NCBI GenBank assembly: GCA_013329855.1 | Contig: DUJI01000238.1 | Location: 1-5,204, forward strand | Direction of reading: 5' to 3' | DNA from: Thermoplasmata archaeon | GTDB lineage: Archaea; Thermoplasmatota; Thermoplasmata; RBG-16-68-12 | Length of the DNA stretch: 5,204 nt | Shown here: one piece after another, positions 1-5,204 of the stretch | Layout of the letters: the number at the start of each line of letters is the position of its first letter | How positions within the stretch are numbered: position 1 is the stretch's first letter | Translations under genes and position numbers: made by a program | Notes under the pieces: model-generated | What the model saw: only the letters and a program-made list of their open reading frames with translations | What the model was told of the DNA's origin: nothing | The model's database searches: none

Positions 1-621
1 CATGAAGGCGGGCAGCGCCGCGGTGGGCGGTCCTGAATTCGGGCTGCTCAGCGCCGCTTCCGTTCAGCTCTCTCATTTCTACGGGATCCCGTGCTCCTCC
101 GGTGGCCAGTCCGACGCACGGGTGCACGGTATCCAGCCTCGATTGAGAAGGGGACGACGCTCCTCGCATCCATCCTCGCGGGTGCCGATTTCGTGGATCT
201 CTACTTCGGATCCTATGAGGGCTTCAACGCCACGAGCCCGGAACAGGTCCTGATTGACCACGAAATCGCAGGCTACGCGAACCGCTACGCCCAGGGGATT
301 GAGGTGGACCCGGCGAGCCTCTCCCTCGACCTCATGGAGGCCGTGGGCCCGGGCGGGAGCTACCTGAAGAATCCTCGTGCCCTGAGAGACACGATGGCGA
401 TGATGGGCCGTGAGTGGTATCTGCCCGCCCTGTTCGATCGCCGTACGCCGGATGGCCCGGACCGACCCGAGGAAGACCTGCTTCAGATGGCGCACGAGGC
501 CGTTGCGCGAATCCTCCGAGAGCACGAACCCACGCCCCTGGATCCCGGGCTCTTGAAGGAGATGAAGGTCATCCTGGAGGCGATTCGCAAGGAGGAGAAC
601 GGCTCTCCAGCCGCCATTTAG
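1..621 (+). CDS. MttB-superfamily (trimethylamine methyltransferase-like) methyltransferase, C-terminal part, non-pyrrolysine, frameshifted
   Basis: C-terminal ~206 residues of a trimethylamine methyltransferase (MttB, COG5598) family protein; full members are about 470-500 residues, so the 5' part lies outside the window. Codons run in one frame from base 2 to about 136 and then one frame back from about 137 to the TAG at 619-621. The first segment has the family motifs AVGGPE and YGIPCSSGGQSDARV; the second has SIEKGTTLLASILAGADF, VGPGG and the closing PTPLDPGLLKEM. Inserting one G at ~136 joins them as GIQASIEKG, the expected family sequence. MttB enzymes move a methyl group from a quaternary or tertiary amine to a corrinoid protein. 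The methanogen enzyme carries pyrrolysine in AGT-O-SDAKV; here the aligned residue is Gln (107-109), so this is a non-Pyl relative, the group that includes glycine betaine (MtgB), carnitine and proline betaine methyltransferases. The substrate cannot be assigned. No corrinoid protein gene is visible. If the shift is real, the gene is broken. Confidence 0.85.
134..139 (+). other. Apparent one-base deletion (frameshift) in the MttB-like gene
   Basis: Homology to MttB moves from the frame of base 2 to the frame of base 1 here. Reading CAG (134-136) followed by CCTCG loses the family match; adding a single G after 136 gives CAG-GCC-TCG-ATT-GAG, that is Q-A-S-I-E, and the match continues without a gap. 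There is no slippery heptamer of the X-XXY-YYZ type at the junction, so programmed -1 frameshifting is unlikely. A sequencing or assembly error at a short G/C run, or a genuine inactivating deletion, fits better. Confidence 0.75.
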
Positions 622-646
622 GTCACCCGAAGTGTTAAGGGGACGC

Positions 647-681
647 CCGGATTCTCCTCGAGCGCCCAGGAGGGAATCCGG
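647..681 (+). promoter_or_regulatory. Hairpin overlapping the Rieske gene ribosome binding site
   Basis: In the 59-nt gap between the MttB-like and Rieske genes, CCGGATTCTCCT (647-658) can pair with AGGAG-gg-AATCCGG (668-681). This gives 12 base pairs, a two-nt bulge and a 9-nt loop. The 3' arm contains the Shine-Dalgarno sequence and the first base of the GTG start, so the fold would hide the initiation site. This is seen directly as complementarity; a regulatory role is inference. The rest of the gap shows no clear TATA/BRE promoter, so the Rieske gene may be read through from the MttB-like gene. Confidence 0.45.
668..674 (+). promoter_or_regulatory. Shine-Dalgarno site fixing the Rieske start
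   Basis: AGGAGGG lies 6 nt upstream of GTG 681-683. It supports that GTG over the in-frame ATG at 729-731, which lacks a comparable site. Confidence 0.75.
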
Positions 682-1892
682 TGACACCACGAGAGCGGGG
701 GCCGTCCAAGAGCCAGAGCGTCGACCGCATGGGCCGTCTGAACCCCTACCAGATCGTGGACCGCCCCCTCCATCGTGCCGCCACGCTCCCGGGCTCGCTC
801 TTCAGCGACCCTGCCGTGTTCGCACGAGAGACGCGTGCCCTCTTCCGGAACGCATGGGCCTGCGTGGGCCGTGAAGACGAGATTCCGGCTCCCGGGGACT
901 ACCGGACATATGAAGTCGCGGGGTCGGGCGTCATCCTCCTCCGAGATTCGGGCGGCGTTCTGCGAGGGTACCACAACGTGTGCCGGCATCGGGGAACCCG
1001 AGTCCTCGAGGAATCCGCAGGACATGGGCTGACGATCCTGCAATGCCCCTATCATGCGTGGACCTACGATCTGCGCGGAAACCTCGTGGGGGCGCCTCAT
1101 ATGGAAGAAGCGGAGAACTTCGATCCCGCCGAGTACGGGTTGTATCCCCTGCGCGTCGAGACTTGGCGGGGGTTCCTGTTCGTCAATCTGGACTCCCGAG
1201 CGGAATCCTTGTTGACCTACCTCGGGGACTTCGTGAACCGTGCGGCGCCGTATCCTCTGGAGCGCCTCCGGCGAGCCCACCGATACGTATACGACATCGC
1301 GGCGAACTGGAAGCTTGTGGTGCAGAACGCGAACGAGTGCTACCACTGTCCGGGGGTCCACCCCCAGCTCGTGCGCTTGACTCCGTATCGGTCCGGGGAG
1401 GAGGATCTCCGAGATGGCCCCGTGTTCGGGGGGTGGATGGACTTCGTGGACGGTGCGTGCACCCTGGCGCCGGGTGGGTCCACCACGCGGCGGATCTTCC
1501 CCGGGCTCCGCGACGAGGATCTCCGCCGCGTCTACTACTACGTCTTGTACCCCAACAACTTCCTGAGCCTGCTTCCGGACTACGTGACCCTCGACTGGTT
1601 CATCCCGGTCTCGCCGGACCGCACGCGTGTTGTCTTCGACCTGTACGTGGACCGCGACGAGATGGATTCCGCCACGGACGCGATGTCCTTCTGGGACACG
1701 ACGAACCGCCAGGACTGGCACATCTGCGAGATGGCCCACCTCGGTTCGAAGAGCGTCGCATACGAACAGGGACGGTACAGTTCCGAGGAGGAGGTGGTCC
1801 ACGCGATCGACCGCTACTACCTGCGGGAAATGGGGCTCCTGGCGAGGGCGCGCCCTCGCAGGTCTAGGCGCCCGCGCCACCGCGGCGCTTGA
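681..1892 (+). CDS. Rieske non-heme iron oxygenase alpha subunit, CntA/GbcA-like (quaternary-ammonium type)
   Basis: A 403-residue cytosolic oxygenase component that would take electrons from a separate reductase and use O2 to hydroxylate or N-demethylate its substrate. The N-terminal Rieske [2Fe-2S] domain has C101-x-H103 and C122-x2-H125 with 18 residues between the pairs. The C-terminal catalytic domain has the mononuclear iron ligands H222 and H227 in NECYHCPGVHP and D345 in NRQDWHICE. The residue bridging the two metal centres is Glu219, not the Asp usual in aromatic-ring dioxygenases; the E-x2-H-x4-H spacing matches E205/H208/H213 of carnitine oxygenase CntA. The PNNFLSLLPDYV segment is also typical of this branch. 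Substrates known for relatives are carnitine, glycine betaine, stachydrine and choline; which applies here is not visible. The GTG start is chosen for its strong ribosome binding site. The reductase gene is not in the window. The Arg-rich tail (about 388-403) lies outside conserved sequence and overlaps the convergent permease gene by 29 nt. Confidence 0.92.
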   Translation: MTPRERGPSKSQSVDRMGRLNPYQIVDRPLHRAATLPGSLFSDPAVFARETRALFRNAWACVGREDEIPAPGDYRTYEVAGSGVILLRDSGGVLRGYHNVCRHRGTRVLEESAGHGLTILQCPYHAWTYDLRGNLVGAPHMEEAENFDPAEYGLYPLRVETWRGFLFVNLDSRAESLLTYLGDFVNRAAPYPLERLRRAHRYVYDIAANWKLVVQNANECYHCPGVHPQLVRLTPYRSGEEDLRDGPVFGGWMDFVDGACTLAPGGSTTRRIFPGLRDEDLRRVYYYVLYPNNFLSLLPDYVTLDWFIPVSPDRTRVVFDLYVDRDEMDSATDAMSFWDTTNRQDWHICEMAHLGSKSVAYEQGRYSSEEEVVHAIDRYYLREMGLLARARPRRSRRPRHRGA

Positions 1893-2802
1893 GCGCGGGG
1901 TTCAGGACCTCTTCGATTCCATAGCCGAGAAGAGCGAAGCCCAAGACCAGCGTGGTGATGCAGACCCCAGGCGGCAGGAAGTACCACCACTGCCCGGAAA
2001 GCATGGCGCCGCCGTTGTAGGCCAGGTTCACCATCTGGCCCCAGGTCTGCACGCCGGGCGGACCGAGCCCGAAGAAGGAGAGAAACGCCTCCGTGAAGAT
2101 CGCGCCGGAAACGGTCAGGACGGCCTCGGCCCACACCAGGGGCATCACGTTGGGCAGGATGTGGCGGGCGATGATGTACCCCCGTCCCGCACCCACGGCC
2201 TTGGCCCGTTCGATGAACTGGCGCTCCTTGAGGGAGAGGACCTGGGAGCGGATGACCCGCGCCGTCGTCGGCCAGCTGACGAGCGCGATCGCGAACACGA
2301 TCGTCGCGAGGCTTGGTTCGAGGATCGAGACGAGAACCAGCACGAACGGGAGCCACGGGATGACGAGGAAGAAGTCGGTCATTCGTGACAGGACTTGATC
2401 CGTCACCCGGCCGTAGTACCCGGCAACCAAGCCGACCGTGGTCCCGAGGATCATGGCTGCCAGGGAAGCGGCGAACCCCACGATGAGGTCTACCTGGGTC
2501 CCGTACACGAGCAGGTTGAGGATGTCGTGCCCCGTGCCGTCCGTTCCGAGTAGGTGCTGGGCGGAAGGCGGTTCGTTGTCCGAGGCGAGGTTCAGCGCGC
2601 TCTGGTACGGACCCACGAGCAGCGTGGCGAAGAGGGCCATGCAGACGAAGAACAGGATGATGACTACGCCCGCGAGGGAGAGCTTGTTCCGCAGGATCTG
2701 GAGCAGCATCTTCTTGCCCCGGCTCAGATCCAAGAGGAGCCGCTCGCGGAACAGCGAGTAGCTCTCCGAACCGGGGGTGGCCTCCCGCGTGGCCAGGATC
2801 AC
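1864..2802 (-). CDS. Dipeptide/oligopeptide ABC transporter permease, DppC type
   Basis: A 312-residue inner permease subunit of a peptide/nickel-type (PepT family) ABC importer, acting in the cytoplasmic membrane with the DppB-type partner encoded just upstream. A cytoplasmic N-terminal arm (1-40) is followed by helix 1 (about 44-63), the family segment HLLGTDGTGHDILNLLVYG (83-101), and about five further helices (roughly 104-130, 144-161, 163-184, 222-246, 276-296). The EAA loop that contacts the ATPase is at 198-218 (ERAKAVGAG...RHILPN), and FFGLGPPGVQTWGQM (243-257) is the usual late-loop signature. Length is normal. The start is GTG 2802-2800, overlapping the DppB stop as GTGA, so translation is probably coupled; a GGGAGG lies only 1 nt before it. 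It is the last gene of the operon: no ATPase gene follows, and its 3' end overlaps the convergent Rieske gene. The stop is TAG. The transported solute is unknown; peptides are only the family default. Confidence 0.93.
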   Translation of the reverse strand: MILATREATPGSESYSLFRERLLLDLSRGKKMLLQILRNKLSLAGVVIILFFVCMALFATLLVGPYQSALNLASDNEPPSAQHLLGTDGTGHDILNLLVYGTQVDLIVGFAASLAAMILGTTVGLVAGYYGRVTDQVLSRMTDFFLVIPWLPFVLVLVSILEPSLATIVFAIALVSWPTTARVIRSQVLSLKERQFIERAKAVGAGRGYIIARHILPNVMPLVWAEAVLTVSGAIFTEAFLSFFGLGPPGVQTWGQMVNLAYNGGAMLSGQWWYFLPPGVCITTLVLGFALLGYGIEEVLNPALKRRGGAGA

Positions 2803-3800
2803 GCCTCCCGGACCCGGGGGTCGAGGTACAAGTAGAGGACGTCAGCGACCGCATTGGCGACGACGACCCCAATCGTCGCGATGAGGAAGATCGCCTGCAT
2901 GAGCGGGTAGTCCTGATTCAGGGTCGCGGTCCACGTGAGCGCGCCGAACCCGTTGATGTTGAACACGGTCTCGATGACGATCACGCCGCTCACGACCCAG
3001 CCGAAGTAGAGAGCGGAGGCCGTGACCACGGGGAGACGGGCGTTCGGAAGGGCATGCCACCGCAACTGCTCGCGCTCGTTGAGCCCCTTCGCAGCGGCCG
3101 TCACCATGTACTCCTCGGGGAGAACATCCGTGAGGGAGTTCCGCAGGGTCAAGGAGAACCACGCCACGTTCGTGATGATGAACGCCACGATGGGCAAGGT
3201 CCAATGATACAGCGTGTTCCCGATGTTGGTCAGGGTGTCGGGGGTCGGCCTCGGTGGGAGAAGCGGGAAGATCGGAACAAGGAAGGCGAACGTGAACACC
3301 AAGATCAGCGAGACCCAGAACGAGGGCATGGAGTAGCCCAGCAGGGTCGACATCGTGATCACGACGTCCGTCTTGCTGCCTCGCCTCCATCCGGAGATTC
3401 GGCCCAGGACCAAGCCCAGCCACATGGTCACGACGGTCGCGATTCCGACGAGCTCCAGCGTCGTGACCAGTCGCGGCGCGATGATCGTGGTAACCGGGAG
3501 CCCGATGTATCCCTTGGTGGTGATGTCCGTCCCCAGGTTGCCCTGCAGAAGGTTCGCCATGTACGTGACGTATCGCTGGGCGACCGGCTTGTCCAAACCC
3601 CACTGGACGATGAGTTCGGCGCGCAGGCCGCACTGCGCATTCGCGATCGTGCTGTTGCCCGCGCAGCCCCCTCTCACGAAGAGGACCCGAGTCGGGTCTC
3701 CAGGCAGGACCTGGAACATGAAGAAATTGATGGAGGTGATGACGAGGATCGTCAGTAGGACGAAGACGACCTTCTTCAGGAGGTACCTCCGTAGATTCGT
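2799..3800 (-). CDS. Dipeptide/oligopeptide ABC transporter permease, DppB type, with probable ACG start
   Basis: A 333-residue permease partner of the DppC-type protein if translation starts at ACG 3800-3798. The residues gained by this start (MNLRRYLLKKVVF then LLTILVITSINFF) form the basic N-terminus and first membrane helix of DppB proteins and lead directly into the conserved FQVLPGDP. The only in-frame ATG (3719-3717) would delete that helix and has no ribosome binding site, and no in-frame ATG, GTG or TTG lies upstream before the TGA at 3848-3846. An AAGGAGGT sits 6 nt before the ACG. Five more helices follow at roughly 111-133, 146-177, 201-217, 256-280 and 298-325. The EAA loop is about 228-257 (PEEYMVTAAAKGL...HALPN), and VFNINGFGALT is the usual signature. 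Two Cys (46 and 57) lie in the first external loop. The gene starts 45 nt after the binding-protein gene and overlaps DppC by GTGA. Confidence 0.9.
   Translation of the reverse strand, partial: TNLRRYLLKKVVFVLLTILVITSINFFMFQVLPGDPTRVLFVRGGCAGNSTIANAQCGLRAELIVQWGLDKPVAQRYVTYMANLLQGNLGTDITTKGYIGLPVTTIIAPRLVTTLELVGIATVVTMWLGLVLGRISGWRRGSKTDVVITMSTLLGYSMPSFWVSLILVFTFAFLVPIFPLLPPRPTPDTLTNIGNTLYHWTLPIVAFIITNVAWFSLTLRNSLTDVLPEEYMVTAAAKGLNEREQLRWHALPNARLPVVTASALYFGWVVSGVIVIETVFNINGFGALTWTATLNQDYPLMQAIFLIATIGVVVANAVADVLYLYLDPRVREA
2804..2809 (-). promoter_or_regulatory. Possible Shine-Dalgarno of the DppC-type gene, unusually close
   Basis: GGGAGG on the - strand ends one nt before the GTG start of the DppC-type gene, closer than the normal 5-9 nt. 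It lies within the end of the DppB coding region. Ribosomes finishing DppB at the overlapping GTGA could re-initiate with its help; otherwise it may be incidental. Confidence 0.35.
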
Positions 3801-3806
3801 GCAACT

Positions 3807-3814
3807 ACCTCCTT
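3807..3814 (-). promoter_or_regulatory. Strong Shine-Dalgarno site for the DppB-type gene
   Basis: AAGGAGGT on the - strand, in the 45-nt gap after the binding-protein gene. It is 6 nt from the in-frame ACG at 3800 and only 2 nt from an out-of-frame TTG at 3804. The position decides the start in favour of ACG. Confidence 0.8.
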
Positions 3815-3845
3815 GTACTGCCTCGTCATCCTCCAGCGACGTGCG

Positions 3846-5204
3846 TCACGTCTTGGGTGGGAGGTTGAGCTTCCCCTCCTCGTCCTCCTTCTTCCTCCTT
3901 CTCCGCATCATGAGCACGGCGACGACCGCGACCGCGGCGATGATCACGACCGCGGCAATGGCGGCGATCACGAGCGGCTCGAGGCCCGGGGTCGTCGTCG
4001 GAATCGCCGTCAGCCTGAACGTCGCCACCGACTCCGCGCCGGACGCCACGGACACGGTCTGTTGCGCCCCGTAGTACCCCGTGGCCGTCACGTTCACGGT
4101 GTAGGCTCCGGGCTCCACGCTGATGTTGAAGCGGCCCTGGCTGTTCGTCGACGCCGTGGTCTGCTGGCTGCTCGATGACGTGACCAAGACGACCGCACCC
4201 GCAATGGGCGATCCTGTCGCGAGGCTCGTCACGTTCCCCACAATCCATCCGACGCTTGGAACCAGGGTGAAGTTGGCCCACGTGGTCTGGCTCGCCAGGA
4301 CGGCCACGTTGGACTGCGTCCGGTCGCCGTATAGGTACGCGCTGGCGGTCACGTTATACGTGCCCGCGGGCAGGGAGATCGTGTACGTCCCGTCGCTGGC
4401 CGTCGTGTCGAAGTTGGATCCCGGCTGGGCCAGCACCTGGGCCCCGGCAATCGGCGCTCCACCTGGGTCTTTCACGTTCCCTCGGATGGAGCCGAGCCCC
4501 GCCGGCGGGTTGGTGACCAACATGTACACCGGACTCTGGGAAGCCACGGGCGCGTTCCAGCCGTCCGACACGGTCACCGTGACCGTGAAGTTGCCCGTCG
4601 TGTTCCAGAAGTGGCTCGCGGTGCTCGTGGGGTTCGCCGCGGTCCCCTGCGTGACGGTCGAGGTCCCGTCACCCCAGTTCCACGTCCAGTTGAGCTGGTC
4701 CGTCGTTTCGGCGTCGGACGACGTGGCGGTGAGGGTCCTCGTCTGGTTCGTGTACGCGCTGAGGTACGGCGTATTGGTCTGGATGACCGGGCGCGTCGGA
4801 GGCTGGTTCGTGCTGGCCGCACTGCACGTCGGGCAGTTCAGGTCGAAGAACAGGGGGTTCGCACCCCAGTAGGCGTTCAACTGGCGGTACGGATGGGCGG
4901 TCCAGTCGCCCCAGCCCTGCCACAGATCCGTCCTCATGGCCCACTCGCCGTAGGGATAGATGAAGATGATGTAGGAGGCCGATTCGTACTGGATCTTCTG
5001 GGCGTACTTGGCATCCGCCTCCCGGGTGGCCGGGTCCAAGTCGGCCAACTGCTTCAGATAGTACTGGTTGTACGTCGTGTTGACCCAGTAGTTGTCGTTC
5101 CACCCATCGAGGGTCCATGAGGATTCCATGGAGAGCATGTAGTTCGGGTCCGGGTCGGAGGACCAGTACCAGATGTACATCTCCACCTTGCAGCCGTACA
5201 CATC
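3846..5204 (-). CDS. Membrane-anchored ABC solute-binding protein (SBP_bac_5 type) with PKD and two CarboxypepD-reg-like domains, 5' partial
   Basis: The C-terminal 452 residues of an extracellular peptide-family solute-binding protein; the N-terminus and most of the binding fold lie past the window edge. Residue numbers count from the codon at 5204-5202. Residues 1-119 match the end of family-5 binding proteins: YIWYWSSDPDPNYMLSM, then DNYWVNTTYNQYYLKQL, then ASYIIFIYPYGEWAMRTD and a GWGDW segment. A CPTC motif (124-127) follows. Next come a PKD domain (about 135-231, core WGDGT at 177-181), two carboxypeptidase-regulatory-like beta domains (about 239-315 and 318-399, sharing PIAGA and GxYT/GTYN turns), a TPG linker, a single membrane helix (about 408-432) and a cytoplasmic tail with RRRRKK then EDEE. 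Ten N-x-S/T sequons lie before the helix. This form suits an archaeon, where the binder is held on the outer face of the membrane. It is first in the operon, feeding the DppB and DppC permeases. The ligand is unknown. The multi-domain spacer is unusual. Confidence 0.92.
   Translation of the reverse strand, partial: DVYGCKVEMYIWYWSSDPDPNYMLSMESSWTLDGWNDNYWVNTTYNQYYLKQLADLDPATREADAKYAQKIQYESASYIIFIYPYGEWAMRTDLWQGWGDWTAHPYRQLNAYWGANPLFFDLNCPTCSAASTNQPPTRPVIQTNTPYLSAYTNQTRTLTATSSDAETTDQLNWTWNWGDGTSTVTQGTAANPTSTASHFWNTTGNFTVTVTVSDGWNAPVASQSPVYMLVTNPPAGLGSIRGNVKDPGGAPIAGAQVLAQPGSNFDTTASDGTYTISLPAGTYNVTASAYLYGDRTQSNVAVLASQTTWANFTLVPSVGWIVGNVTSLATGSPIAGAVVLVTSSSSQQTTASTNSQGRFNISVEPGAYTVNVTATGYYGAQQTVSVASGAESVATFRLTAIPTTTPGLEPLVIAAIAAVVIIAAVAVVAVLMMRRRRKKEDEEGKLNLPPKT
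3909..3983 (-). other. C-terminal membrane anchor of the binding protein
   Basis: Encodes about 25 hydrophobic residues rich in Ala, Val and Ile, flanked by a TTTPGLEP linker outside and by RRRRKK inside, which fits an N-out, C-in single-pass anchor. It is not a PGF-CTERM motif, so anchoring is probably by the helix itself rather than by archaeosortase processing. Confidence 0.85.
4008..4490 (-). repeat. Two tandem CarboxypepD-reg-like domains within the binding protein
   Basis: Protein-level tandem repeat. The first copy (4260-4490) begins GSIRGNVKDPGGAPIAGAQV and the second (4008-4253) begins VGWIVGNVT and continues SPIAGAVVLV. Both then have a DGTYTISLPAGTYNV-like strand pair (DGTYTISLPAGTYNV and QGRFNISVEPGAYTV) and end in an ANFTLVP/ATFRLTA strand. 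This is typical of carboxypeptidase-regulatory-like (transthyretin-like) domains on surface proteins. The copies have diverged at the DNA level, so this is an old duplication rather than a recent one. Confidence 0.75.
4512..4802 (-). other. PKD domain region of the binding protein
   Basis: Encodes about 97 residues with the PKD hallmarks: an N-terminal PVI strand, the core WNWGDGT, and the closing HFWNTTGNFTVTVTVSDG block where aromatic residue, G, and T/V alternate. PKD domains are Ig-like folds found on extracellular proteins of archaea and bacteria, often as spacers or adhesion modules. Confidence 0.85.

Noticed and set aside
128..145. Programmed -1 ribosomal frameshifting at the frame change
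   Set aside because: No slippery heptamer or clear downstream pseudoknot is visible; a simple one-base deletion explains it.
91..621. GTG 91 as the true start of the MttB-like protein
   Set aside because: The first 15 codons from 91 do not match the family, while the same bases in the other frame encode YGIPCSSGGQSDARV, which does. The start is a product of the frameshift.
622..680. An archaeal TATA/BRE promoter before the Rieske gene
   Set aside because: Only a weak TTAA-containing stretch (GTGTTAAGG) is present, with no purine-rich BRE at the right place; not supportable.
618..1880. Long minus-strand open frame opposite the Rieske gene (and similar long frames opposite the permeases and binding protein)
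   Set aside because: Low-complexity Arg/Pro/Val-rich products, antisense to clearly conserved genes; expected shadows in GC-rich DNA.
1864..1892. A bidirectional terminator between the convergent genes
   Set aside because: The genes overlap and there is no T-run or clear hairpin at the junction on either strand.
2799..3719. ATG 3719 as the DppB start
   Set aside because: It lies inside the conserved FMFQVLPGDP segment, loses the first membrane helix and has no ribosome binding site.
2842..3804. A TTG-started protein from 3804, 2 nt after the AAGGAGGT
   Set aside because: It is the DppB gene read one frame off; the product is His/Arg/Pro-rich with no family resemblance, and the DppB frame is fully conserved.

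Overview
The window is GC-rich and almost completely coding. It reads as a chromosomal fragment from an archaeon. I infer a high-GC Thermoplasmatota-like lineage from the extracellular solute-binding protein: it has a C-terminal membrane anchor ending in a basic then acidic tail, many N-glycosylation sequons, and PKD and carboxypeptidase-regulatory-like beta domains. This assignment is inference; no rRNA or tRNA is present to confirm it.

Two gene groups converge. On the + strand (1-1892) there is the 3' part of a trimethylamine-methyltransferase (MttB) superfamily gene, followed 59 nt later by a complete Rieske non-heme iron oxygenase alpha subunit of the CntA/GbcA-like (quaternary-ammonium) type. 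The MttB homolog has Gln where the methanogen enzyme has pyrrolysine, and its frame is broken by an apparent one-base deletion near position 136. Both families handle quaternary amines such as glycine betaine, carnitine or proline betaine: MttB relatives by corrinoid-dependent methyl transfer, the Rieske enzymes by O2-dependent oxidation. A joint role in betaine-type demethylation is the simplest hypothesis.

On the - strand (5204 down to 1864) there is a dipeptide/oligopeptide-type ABC importer operon: a membrane-anchored solute-binding protein (5' end outside the window), then a DppB-type permease, then a DppC-type permease. The DppB gene has no ATG/GTG/TTG start at the right place. Its true N-terminus, including the first membrane helix, is recovered only if translation begins at an ACG codon 6 nt after a perfect AAGGAGGT. 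The permease genes overlap as GTGA. No ATPase genes follow; the operon ends by overlapping the tail of the Rieske gene by 29 nt. Substrate specificity of the importer cannot be read from the sequence, and a link to the quaternary-amine genes is only suggested by proximity.

There is no gene-free stretch longer than 300 bases. The non-coding parts are 622-680 (with a hairpin that would cover the Rieske ribosome binding site) and 3801-3845. I saw no RNA gene, CRISPR array, insertion sequence, or convincing promoter or terminator. Most notable points: the PKD/CarboxypepD-reg/TM extension of the binding protein, the ACG start, the MttB-Rieske pairing, and the RBS-sequestering hairpin.
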